Of a DNA stretch of 64,000 nucleotides, positions 18,901 to 28,200 are shown one piece after another. The notes below the pieces were generated by a model. That model ran no database searches and was not told the DNA's origin. It saw only the letters and a program-made list of their open reading frames with translations. The translations under genes were made by a program, and so were the position numbers. Within the stretch, counting starts at the first letter, position 1. Every line of letters begins with the position of its first letter. Source of the DNA: JAATFS01 sp037145635 (lineage in GTDB: Bacteria; Pseudomonadota; Gammaproteobacteria; Xanthomonadales; Xanthomonadaceae); NCBI GenBank assembly GCA_037145635.1, contig JBBCXB010000006.1, forward strand, positions 207,303-271,302. The letters are read 5' to 3'.

Positions 18901-18955
18901 CGACATCCTGTACGTGCCGCGCACCGTGACCTTCGAGATCGGCGCCAAGTTCTGA
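15917..18955 (+). CDS. Oar-like TonB-dependent receptor
   Basis: 1012 residues with a signal peptide (about 1-34, cut after ALAQ). An N-terminal carboxypeptidase-regulatory-like beta domain (about 38-100, GRYTVVGLPPGTYTVEAGG) precedes the plug (about 115-245) and an outer-membrane beta-barrel ending in Phe (EIGAKF). This is the Oar-type layout common in Xanthomonadaceae. It imports a large or scarce substrate using TonB energy. A GGGAGAGG ribosome-binding site lies at 15903-15910. Gene order suggests induction with lacI and the halogenase-like gene. Confidence 0.93.
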   Translation: MNKNRRSRTNLPARSLLCCALVSSLFAAPHALAQSSTATLRGQVTAAAQGEQVTVTNAATGSVRRTPVSADGRYTVVGLPPGTYTVEAGGVSRTVTLSVASSATVNLDSAAPAAPAGNATTLDAVNVTAPVLKDVKTSEVGNTISLRQIQQLPQATRNFLEFADTVPGMVFTVDGNGNTKLRGGAANASAGNLYIDGIGQKSYVKSGGIAGQSDTQGNPFPQLAIGEYKVITSNYKAEYGQISGAAITAATKSGTNEFHGEAFFRYTDQDLRDKRPDEEAGGKIDSQTKEYGFALGGPILQDRMHFFVAYEGKENVVPKSVQAENTALPYVGLLPANLASQYGAANMPFSEDLIFGKLDFEPTDSDRIELSSLYRDETQTGNVGGIYTLAQGTDKINKDKRTNLRWQHSADRWYNELIVGTEDSQNNPTPKTIGNGILYKYLAPRLNSTDVDEFALLATGSAGGLNVQRKSQKGWFLQNDLTFTSFDWYGEHTVKMGVNYKDIKLTSQDAAALNPQFSYAVNAAGVAATPYRVDFIAPYTTPGQKSTVESPSKQYGIYLQDDWAATDKLLINIGVRYDYEDTPAYTDFVTSQAFVNALYSDDPANPGQPWANRLLPSGINVADYISNGHNRKNFKDAWAPRLGFSYDFFGDESAVLHGGAGRSYDRNLFEQLALETSKAALSPVAVYFQDPATGTCYRADRVCVAWDSRYLNGIDQLNTIPGVSGSAELFMFNNHIKTPYSDQYSLGISNQVGDWLTDVTFQRVLSYDGLAMSLINRYPNGAYFENGSAPWGQPVPGYQNTIIGSNGLEQRSSQVLLSAEKPYTKEAGWGLTLSYTHTSARQNRNIDEPYAFDKATIHDYPFVKSDAVSAHRFVASGSIDGPWGVTFGAKVVLATPEPINTIACFGFTDPDGATCQQVAATPPGAGKFLLGGDIWGYRTVDFQATKEFTVAGDFKLSARVNLLNAFNFKNYSSYAYNGFGTNGQFDPDITINTTGDILYVPRTVTFEIGAKF

Positions 18956-18967
18956 TCCACCGCCCTC

Positions 18968-19026
18968 GCCCGCGCGTGCTGCACCGGCGCGCGGGCCTGT
19001 CCGAACGGGGCCGCTTGGCCCCGTTC
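18968..19026 (+). terminator. Two strong hairpins between receptor and halogenase genes
   Basis: The first stem pairs GCCCGCGCG (18968-18976) with CGCGCGGGC (18988-18996). The second is a perfect 10-bp stem: GAACGGGGCC (19003-19012) with GGCCCCGTTC (19017-19026), loop GCTT, followed by GCTTGTGT. The weak T content suggests partial termination or mRNA processing. That could lower halogenase expression relative to the receptor. Confidence 0.5.
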
Positions 19027-19067
19027 GCTTGTGTCCCATCCGATCACCGCACAGGAACGCGCCCGGC

Positions 19068-20591
19068 ATGATTCCCGCTCCCCTCCGCAACCTCGTCATC
19101 GTCGGCGGCGGCACCGCCGGCTGGATGGCCGCCGCCGCGTTCGCACGCGTGCTGGGCCCGACGTCCCCGATCACCCTGGTCGAATCCGAGCAGATCGGCA
19201 TCGTCGGCGTGGGCGAGGCCACCGTGCCGCACATCAAGGCCTTCAACGCGCTGCTCGGCATCGACGAGGCCGAGTTCGTGCGCCAGACCCAGGGCAGCTT
19301 CAAGCTCGGCATCGAGTTCGTCGACTGGCTGCGTCCCGGCAGCCGCTACATGCATGGCTTCGGCAGCGAGATCGGCCACCGGCTCGGGCTGCTGCCGTTC
19401 CACCAGTACTGGATCCGACAGGCGCTGCTGGGCCAGGCCAGCCCGCTGGGAGCCTATACCCTCAATACCGTCGCCGCCCGCCACGGCAAGTTCATGACCT
19501 CGGCCCGCGACGTGCCGGCCGGCTCACCGCTGGCCAACATCGCCTACGCCTACCATTTCGACGCTGCGCTGTATGCGCGCTATCTGCGTGGGTATGCGGA
19601 ACAGCGCGGCGTGCGTCGCGTGGAAGGCATCGTCGAGCAGGTCCACCTGCACCCGGAGAGCGGCCATGTCGCCTCGGTGCAGCTCGCCTCCGGCGAGACG
19701 CTCGCCGGCGACCTGTTCATCGACTGCTCCGGCTTCCGCGGCCTGCTGATCGAGCAGGCGCTGCACACCGGCTACCACGACTTCAGCCACTGGCTGCCCT
19801 GCGACCGCGCGCTGGCGGTGCCGTGCGAGCGGGTCGGCCCGCCCACGCCGTACACCCGCGCCACCGCGCGCGACGCCGGCTGGCAGTGGCGCATCCCGCT
19901 GCAGCACCGCACCGGCAACGGCTACGTGTACTCCAGCGCGCACCTAAGCGACGACGAGGCCGCCGCCACGCTGCTCGCCAACCTCGACGGCCCGGCCCTG
20001 GCCGAGCCGCGCCCGCTGCGCTTCACCACCGGGCGCCGCAAGCAGGTGTGGCACCGCAACGTGGTCGCGCTCGGCCTGGCGAGCGGCTTCATGGAACCGC
20101 TGGAATCGACCAGTATCCACCTGATCCAGTCGGGCATCTCCAAGCTGCTCGAACTGTTCCCGCGCGACGGCATCAGCCCGGTGCTGGTGCAGCGCTACAA
20201 CGAGCGCATCGCCTTCGAGTTCGACCGCATCCGCGACTTCCTGCTGCTGCACTACCACGCCACCGAGCGCGACGACACCGCGTTCTGGCGCCACTGCCGC
20301 ACGCTGCCGATCACGCCGGAGCTGCAGGCGACGCTGGACCTGTTCCGCGACAGCGGCCGCTTCTACCGCAACGGCTCGGAGATGTTCGACGAGATCAGCT
20401 GGGTGCAGGTGATGGTCGGCCAGGGCCTGTTGCCGCGCAGCTACCACCCGCTGGTGGACCAGGTGCCGCCCGCGGACATCGCCGGGTTCCTGGCGAGCGT
20501 GGAGCAGACGATCGCACGCTGCGTGGACGTGATGCCGGGGCATCAGCAGTTTATTGAGCGGTTTTGTGGGGCTGGAATTCCGGCACGATGA
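19068..20591 (+). CDS. Tryptophan-halogenase-like flavin-dependent protein
   Basis: 507 residues. It has the FAD-binding GGGTAGW at the N-terminus, a Lys in GSFKLGIEF at the place of the catalytic Lys of PrnA-type halogenases, and the signature WQWRIP (WxWxIP). All key motifs of FADH2-dependent halogenases are therefore present. Many such genes beside TonB receptors in Xanthomonadales and Caulobacterales are called tryptophan halogenase without a proven substrate, and a link to the imported compound is inferred. The start ATG has AGGA about 11 bases upstream. No partner flavin reductase is adjacent. Confidence 0.88.
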   Translation: MIPAPLRNLVIVGGGTAGWMAAAAFARVLGPTSPITLVESEQIGIVGVGEATVPHIKAFNALLGIDEAEFVRQTQGSFKLGIEFVDWLRPGSRYMHGFGSEIGHRLGLLPFHQYWIRQALLGQASPLGAYTLNTVAARHGKFMTSARDVPAGSPLANIAYAYHFDAALYARYLRGYAEQRGVRRVEGIVEQVHLHPESGHVASVQLASGETLAGDLFIDCSGFRGLLIEQALHTGYHDFSHWLPCDRALAVPCERVGPPTPYTRATARDAGWQWRIPLQHRTGNGYVYSSAHLSDDEAAATLLANLDGPALAEPRPLRFTTGRRKQVWHRNVVALGLASGFMEPLESTSIHLIQSGISKLLELFPRDGISPVLVQRYNERIAFEFDRIRDFLLLHYHATERDDTAFWRHCRTLPITPELQATLDLFRDSGRFYRNGSEMFDEISWVQVMVGQGLLPRSYHPLVDQVPPADIAGFLASVEQTIARCVDVMPGHQQFIERFCGAGIPAR

Positions 20592-22220
20592 CTCGAAGCT
20601 GATCTGATCAGCGGCTTGGGTGACGGCAGATTACTGTGCACTATGAGCAAGTTACGCACATTAAAGAGATTTAATTTGACATTTTTTTCATATCCCAATT
20701 TCTATAAAAATTATTATATATAGTCCAACCAATCCAATGACCTAACTTTCCCTCTTGTTTTCAAAAAATCTATGTAACTTTCCTTATGCTTTTCGATATT
20801 TTTGCTTGAAATATCTATGTCAACAAAACCATTCCCCCTCTCCTGCACAGATAAAGTCTCCGGGACAATTTTTTCAGGGCAACCGTCAATAAAATTTCCT
20901 GATATTTTTGCTCTATGGAAGATAAAACTCTTTCCTCCGCCCAGAGGGAATATTTTCTCTATTACAGCAAAAATCAATTCAGGAATCGATATTTCGATCC
21001 TGTCCCCATTCTCGTAATTTTCCGAGTAATTTTCTGGTATAAGGAATAGTTTATAATCGATGATAACCAACCAGCCTTCCACCTCAACTTTATTATGTGC
21101 ACTCATCACTTACCTCCAATCACAATAGCATTCACGCCGTGCAAAATAAAATTATCTAGTAACTTTTGCTGAACACCTCTCGGCCCAACGTACGGGTCTC
21201 GTGTCATGTAGTAATTCACGCCGTCAACGGATTTAACACTGTCCACAATAATAAAGTGCCTGCCATCGCCGGCTGGAATCTGTATTATAACGCTTGATCC
21301 CTCCTGAATCGCTTTCGCTAATTGCTCCGGCAGCATTGCTGTATTAAGTTGGTTTTTCACACCCGCATTAGATATTACCTCTGATAACTCCAGCGTATTT
21401 ACTCCGGTCGACCTTACTCCATTTACAAAACCTCCAACGGCTTCATCGAGACTGACATGCTTTCCAGTGTTGTCAGTTATTGTCATGGCAGCGCACGCGG
21501 GGCCGCACACAGGCGCATTACCCTGTAAAACGACTGAGCCAGTTGGTTCGTAGGGAATAGTTTTAGGGGCATCAGCAATGCCGCCCGCACCGTCGACAGC
21601 ACCGCCTGCCGTCCTTGTTGGCAGCGTCTTTGCCAAGATCCCGTCGGTCACAATACTGAAAGCTACACCTACGAGCGCGTCGGAACGCTCTTCGGTGGTC
21701 ATAGTCAGTGACTGTTCGATCCCGCCTTGTAGATAAGCAGCTGGCAAAGGCGCAGTCGCATATTTTGTCAGGGCGGTCGCGCCATCCTTAACTTCTTGCG
21801 CCAAGGCTTTGCCCATGTCCCGGGCTACCAGTAAACCGGGGCGATTCAGGAATTGGATCGCGTTGACTCCACTGTTCCATATGCTGCGGATGAGATATCC
21901 CGCTTCCCCCGCCGGCGCATAACCAGTGAAGACTGCCTCAGCTTCTTTCAGCCCGCTACCCGCCCAATAAGTTGTCTGACGCGCGAGCTCCTGCCTCTTG
22001 TATTCGTCCTCCGAGTACCAGGCGCCCTGCTGCTGTTCTGCGGAAACCTCTTGCCGGACCGACTCCTTGTAGGCCAACCATTCTTTCTCACGCGCCACGT
22101 CCAGCGCATCCATGCGCCGCGTGACCGCGTCCTTGCACGCCTGCACGTCGCCACCACCTTGATCGCAGGCAGCCCGCTCCAGATCCGCTTCCGCTATTTC
22201 CCGGTGACTCAACCAGTTGT
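20592..22220 (-). other. Low-GC toxin/immunity module (CdiA-CT + cdiI)
   Basis: From about the VANN motif in cdiA (about 22216-22227) to the end of cdiI the DNA loses the strong GC bias of the rest of the locus. The last kilobase (20600-21560) has many A/T-rich codons and an A/T-rich 3' flank (about 20650-20720). CDI loci exchange this 3' segment by recombination at the pretoxin motif, so the composition change marks a likely acquired cassette. Confidence 0.7.
20714..21106 (-). CDS. cdiI: Putative CDI immunity protein (CdiI)
   Basis: 130 residues, soluble, acidic and rich in Ile, Glu, Lys and Asn, quite unlike the Ala/Arg-rich proteins around it. I recognise no family; the pattern of short beta-like stretches (WLVIIDYKLFLIP, DRIEISIPELIF, SFIFHRAKISGNF) suggests a small beta-rich fold. 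Its ATG overlaps the cdiA stop (TGATG), the usual position of a CDI immunity gene, so it most likely binds and neutralises the CdiA C-terminal peptidase toxin. The very low GC marks it as part of an exchanged cassette. Confidence 0.7.
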   Translation of the reverse strand: MSAHNKVEVEGWLVIIDYKLFLIPENYSENYENGDRIEISIPELIFAVIEKIFPLGGGKSFIFHRAKISGNFIDGCPEKIVPETLSVQERGNGFVDIDISSKNIEKHKESYIDFLKTRGKVRSLDWLDYI

Positions 22221-25200
22221 TGGCGACCTCGTTCCCGGCAGCCGCAGCGCCGTTGGCACCGCCCGCCGCCGCACCCACCGCGCCTGACGCCAGCGCCGTC
22301 AGCGAGTCCGCCAGCGGCCCGGTCACGCCCGCTTCCCTCAGGGCTTCGGCCACCTTGGGCGCGGTCAGGGTGCCCGTTGCTGCACCCGCGGCGCCCTCCA
22401 GTCCGCCGGTCAATCCACCGATCACCGTGTGCGCCAGCAGGCGCAGGCTGCCGCCATCGCCCCACTGGCTTTCCAACTGCTCGGCCTGCGCCGTCAGGTC
22501 GGCCTTCTTGCCCGGGTCGGAAGCGGCCTCGGCCTGCGCGCGTAGCAGCGCCGCCTCGTCGATCTTCTGCTGGGCATAGTCGCCCACCGCCTTGCTGGCC
22601 TGCTGACCGAACGCCGCGGTGATCTGAGCGCCGGCAGCGACCTGGGATTGCAGCTTCTGCGCGTCCCACTGCTGGGTCAGTCCGCCGGCCGCATCGCCGG
22701 TCGCGACCTCCCGCTTCAGGCCTGCGAGGGCTTCCGAGGCGCTCTGCCCGGTCTTCGCCAGCTGCCCCGCTTCGTCGGTGATCACCAGCGTGCCGCCGCC
22801 GATCCCGCTGGCGGTGGTCGCATTGGACTCCCCGCTCTTGCTGACGTACCCCGCCGCGCCGCCCGTGGTTCCGGTCTGGAAGTTCTGCCATGACCAGGTG
22901 CTGCCGTTGTTGACGGTACTGGGGGACCCATCTGTGCCCGTTTCGCCGCCGGCCCCCTTGCTGTAGCCGCCGGACAGGTTCACGCCCTGGGCGTCGTAGC
23001 GACTGGCGTTGGCGAGGTCGCTGTACGTCAGCGTGCCGGTGCTCAAGCGGTTCCTGCCCTCGTCCACTGCCTGCCGGGTGCTGGCGATGACGCCACCCTT
23101 GAGGTCGGTGTTGCCGGCCACGTCGAGGTCGAAACCACCGTTGCCGGCCTGGATGCCGCTCTGCTCGACGACGCTGGCGTAGTCGCCGTTGACCTTGTTG
23201 CTGCTGTAGCTGCCGCTGGCACTGAAGCCGGCGCCGATGGTCACGCTGCCGCCGGCGCTCTTGTCCTTGCTGGCATAGGTGTGGGTGTCCTGCAGGCTTT
23301 CGATGCTCAGGTCGCCGCCGATGGCGGCCACGACCTTGTCTGCACTCAGCTGAGCACCCCGCAGCGAGGTGTCGTTGCCGCTGACCACCGTGGCCGTGCC
23401 GCCGGCGGCCAGCTGGCTTTCGGTGTAGGCGACGTCCTGGCCGTTGCCGGTGCCCTTGGCACTGCTCGCGCTGAGCATCAGCCCGTAGGCGGCACCGTCG
23501 GGCCCATAGCTGATACCGACGCCGATCGAACCGCTGCTGCTCTTGTTGCTGCTGGCCTGCGTGCTCGTGTTGCGCGCGGCCTCGAGAATCACGTCGTGGT
23601 CGGCGGCCACCAGCAGGTCATGGCCCGCCGTGATCGTGCTGCCGCGCACCAGCAGGTTACTTTGGTCGCCGCCGCCGGTGGCGATCAGGCTGACGTCGCC
23701 GCCGGCCTGCACCGTGGAACCCGCCGCCTGCGTGCCGGCCTGGTGGGTATCGCTTTGGCTCCTGCTGCCGCCCACGCTGATCGAGATGTTGACGTTTGCG
23801 CCCTGCGCGGCCCCCTTGGCGGTGCCGCTGGCCAGTCCGCTGGCGGTGCTGCTCAACGCGTCGACGTTGTTGTAGGCATTGAGCGCCACGGCACCGGCCG
23901 CCATCGCCTGCATGCGTGCATCGCCATCGACCTGCTTGCTGGCCTTGTAGGTATCGTTGGCGGCCTGCGCCAGGCTCAGCGCCGAAGAGCTTAGGTTTAC
24001 CGACAGGCCGCCCTGCTTGAATCGGGTCTGCTGGTCGTAGCTGCTGGTTTCCTGGGCCTCGGCGATGGCGATGTCCTTGGCCTGCACGGCGATGTCGCCG
24101 GCCAGGGCCAGTACGTCGCTGCCTGTCTGCTGGTAGCGATTGCCGGCCACCAAAGTCACGTCGCCTTCCAGGCTGCCCACCGTGCTGCCGGTGTGCGTGG
24201 TCTGGGTGATCTCCGCTTCGGTATCGACCTTCTGCTTGCCGAAGGTGACGCCGAGGCCGCCACTGCCGAACATGCCCGACTTCCTGGTCTGTTTGTCGTG
24301 GTCCTCGCTGCTGGTGTTCAGCGCCGTCGCCAGCACCAGGTCGTTGCCGGCCGCCAGCACCACGTCGCCGGTGCCGACGATCTGCGCGCCCTGCGAGCGC
24401 AGGTCGTTGCCGGCGGCGATGCTGACGCGCTCGCCGCTGAGGCTGGTGGTCACCGCGACGCTGTCGTGCCACTCGTCGTGGGTGGTGGTGGTCTTGCTGG
24501 AGAGGAAGCCCTTCTTTTTCTTCTCCATGTCCTGTTCGGCGTCGTGCTGCTCCTGCGCGGCGAGCAGGCTGACGTCGCGGCCGGCGGCCAGGGCGATGCC
24601 GCCGGTCTCGGTGGCGACGCTGGCGGCGGTCAGGGCGAGGTCGCGGCCGGCCTGCAGGGCGATGTCGCCGCCGGCGCTGAACTCGGTGCCGTGGACGGTC
24701 TCGTCGCTGACGGAGGTGGTCTGCTTGAAGCGCTTGCGCGTCTCCAGGGTGTCGCGGCTGTCGACCGTGGTCAGGGTGGTGGCGTTGAGGTCGTTGCCGG
24801 CGACCACGGCCAGGCCCTGGCCGGCGTCGAGCCTGGCGGCGACCAGGTTGACGTCGTGGCCGGCGCTGAGCACCAGGTTGCCGCCGGCGGTGAGCGCCTG
24901 CGGGTCCAGCGCCTGCGTGGTCGTGGTGGTGACGACCCGGGTCTTGCCCTGGCGGCTCTGGTCGGTGACGGTGCGCGAGGCGCCGAGCACGGAGGCGACG
25001 TTGAGATCGTGGCCGGCCGCGGCGATCAGTTCGCCGCCGGCGGCGACCTCGGCCTGGCGGATCGTGAGGTCGTGGCCGGCCGCCAGCTGCAGGCTGCCTT
25101 CGGTGTCGATCTGGGTGCGGGTGCCAGCGCGGGTGCCGAGCCCGGCCGACGGCGTCAGTGACAGGTCGTTGCCGGCCTGCAGCGCGGCGTTGCCGCCGGC

Positions 25201-28200
25201 CTGCACGGCGACACCGTGCAGTTGCAGGTCGTGACCGGCACTCATCAGCAGGTCGGCGCCGGTGGTCACCGCCACGGCGTCGCTGCCGCGGAGCAGGCCG
25301 TTGTCGTTGCGCAGCGCCGACGGCTGCAGGCTCAGGTCGTGGCCGGCCTGCAGCGCCGCGCTGTTGCCGGCGCTGACGCGGGTACCGGACAGGGTGAGGT
25401 CGTTGCCGGCGATCAGCTGCAGGTTGTTGTCGGCGCTGATGCCGGTCACCACGCCGGCGCCGGTCACGGTCCGGCCGGCCTCGCTGGTCAGGTTGCCGCC
25501 GGCCACCAGCGCCACGTCGCGGCCCTGGACCTGGCCGCCGAGGTTGAGCAGGTCCTGTTGGGCCTGCAGCACCACGGTACCGGTACCGGCGACCTTGCCC
25601 TGGTTGAGCAGGCTGCCGGCGGTCAGGCTGACATCGGTACCGCTCACGGTGCCGGTGTTGACCAGGCCGTGGGCGGCGTCGAGGGTGACGCTGCCGCCGG
25701 CGATCAGCGCGCCGCTGCTGCGCAGTTCCAGCGACGACGACGCCAGGTAGACCACCGGCACCAGCGCCTTCTGGCCCTGGTACTCCTGTTCCACCATCCA
25801 CACGATGTCCTGCGTCAGCGCGGCGACCTGCGCGGCGGTCAGGCCGACGCCCACGCTGAGCTGCAGGGCGTCGGCCGCGGCGATGCCGCCCGCCAGCAGC
25901 GCACGGTACTGCGCCACGCCGTCGTCGTAGTTGCCGAGGTAGCGGCGGCCGGTGAGTTCGGTGATCTGGTCCAGCACCAGCCGTTGCTCGTAGTAGCCGT
26001 CGCCGAGGCGGGTGTGGGTCCATTCGGGGTCCACGCCGAGCTTGTCGAGCAGGTAGTCGCTGCTGATGAAGTTGTCGTAGTCGACGAAGCGCGGGTCGGT
26101 CTCGATCAGGTAGCGGCGGCCGGGGCCGCTGCTGCGGCTGGCGTTGATGCCGCCGAGGTCGCTGGCGGCGCGACCCAGATCGGTGGCGCCGGCACCGTTG
26201 GCGCCGACCAGGGTGTAGAGCCCGCCAATCGGCAGGTCGATGGTAGCCAGCGGCGCGCCCACGCCGCCGACCACCTGCGGGGCGGCGCCGGTGTCGGGAT
26301 CGACCGGGGTCCGTTGTCCTGCGGTGGCCGCGGTCAGTACGGCGCGGCCGCCGCCGGCCTGGACCTGTCCGCGCGCGATGCCGCTGCCGCTGCCGAGGGT
26401 GGCGTCGCCGCGGTCGACGACGATGGTCGCGCGGGTGCCGGCGTCGCCGGCCAGCAAGGCGCCGTTCGCCAGCTGCGGGTCGACCACCGTGGCGCCGACG
26501 CCGGACGCGCCGGACAGGTCGCGCTGGCGGCCGTCGGTCGCGACCTGGACGCGGCCCCGCGCCGCCGTGCGCGTGCCGACGCCGGCCGCGGCGCCGTCCA
26601 CTCCGACCTGCGCGTTGACGGCCTGCGTGCCCACGCCGCCGGCGCTCTGCGCACCGCGACGGCTGAGGCCGTCCAGCTGGGTATTGCGCAGCGAGGCACC
26701 GGCGATGCTGCGGCCGTCGCTGCCGATGGCGCCGTTGCGGATCTCGGCGCCGCTGATGGCGACGCCCTGGCCGCCGGTCATGCTGGCGTTGAGGGCGATG
26801 TAGCTGTTGTCGATGGTGCCAGTACCGATCACCCTGTGATCGGTCTCGTAGTAGCAGACAACACGCGATCCCACCGGCTGCCTGCAGTCGTTGTAGATCG
26901 GCGTGGCCGAGTACTCTGTATCGGTGTAGTTAGCTTTTTGATTCAGTGCCAGAGCCTGATTCAATACACTTTCGTTCCCGTTGATGAGCGCGTCGTACAA
27001 ACCGCCGATGCTGCGTTGATTCACCCACAACGATGCACCAGCGGCAATCGTCGATGCGTTGTTGGTTACGCTCCCTGACAAGGCGATGTTTCCGCCAGCC
27101 GCTATTCGCCCTTCTGCGCTCGCAGCGACCAGACTTTCACGCTCTTGCACGTCATATGTTCGGAAAACACCCAACGCGTGGCCGGCATATCTGGACGGCT
27201 TGGGATCCACGCGAATCTGTTCTTGCGGCATTTCACGATTGGCGGCCTCCCGCTCTTCTGACGTCAGAGACCCCGTCTTTGCATTCAATACCCGCCGCTG
27301 GTTGTTGATGGCGTTGGCGGCGATCCAGAGGCTGCCGTCGGCCTCGATGCTGCCGGACAGGTTGTTGACCACGCCGGTACGCGCGGTGAGCGTGCCGCCG
27401 CCGTCCTGGGCGCCGCCGATGGCGAGGTTGCCGAGGCTGAAGATGCGCGCGTCGCGGTTGAGCAGCTGGTCGCGCACCAGCAGGGTCATGTTGCCGGTGG
27501 CGCCGAGCAGGGCCGAGCCGTAGGCGTTGTTGTCGGTGGCGCTGCCGAGGTCGGCGCCGTTGACGAGGGTGCCGGCCTGCACCCGCACGTTGCCGCCGAC
27601 GATGCTGCCGGTGTTGAAGATTGTGCCGGCGTCGAGCTGCAGCGAGGCGTTGCCGGAGAGATCGCCGGCGTTGTCGATCGTGCCGCCGGTGGCCACGCGG
27701 GTGTCGTTGCTGCGCAGGCTGGCGCCGGCGCGGTTGGTGAGGTTGCCGGCCTGCACGCTCAGCGCGCGCGTGGCGCTGAGCGTCGCCTCGTTGACCAGCT
27801 GTCCGCCCACGCTCAGGTTGAAGTCGCCGTTGCTGACCAGCTCGGCACCGGCGCGGTGGGTGTAGTCGCCGCGCAGGGTGAGGTCGAGCAGGTTCTGCGC
27901 GAGCAGGCGGCCGCCGCCATCGAAGCCGACGGTGTCGATCACCACGTCGCCAGCGCCGCCGGTCGTGCCGCCCGCACCGATCTGGCCGCCGGCGTTGCTG
28001 AGGTTCTGCAGGTTCAGGCGCACCGCCCGCTCGGCCTTGATCGTGCCGTTGCGGTTGTCCAGGCCGGCGCCGTCGCGCTGCAGCAGGAAGCTGGCACCGG
28101 CGTAGACGTTGCCGCCGCGGTTGTCCAGGCTGCCGGTGTTGGCGATCAGGTCGCCCGCGGCGACCAGCTGGCCGCCGACGTTGCCGACGCCGGCCGCATC

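Noticed and set aside
15635..19312. 1225-codon open frame on the minus strand opposite the TonB receptor
   Set aside because: It spans three oppositely directed genes with clear motifs and has Val/Gly/Arg/His shadow composition; no start or domain is credible.
20598..20612. GCTGATC/GATCAGC palindrome after the halogenase gene as a terminator
   Set aside because: The central loop would be a single base, leaving at most a 5-bp stem, and no T-run follows directly; not strong enough to call.
21853..22287. Plus-strand 144-codon frame in the cdiA pretoxin region as a separate gene
   Set aside because: No ribosome-binding site or recognisable domain; it lies opposite the conserved pretoxin coding sequence.
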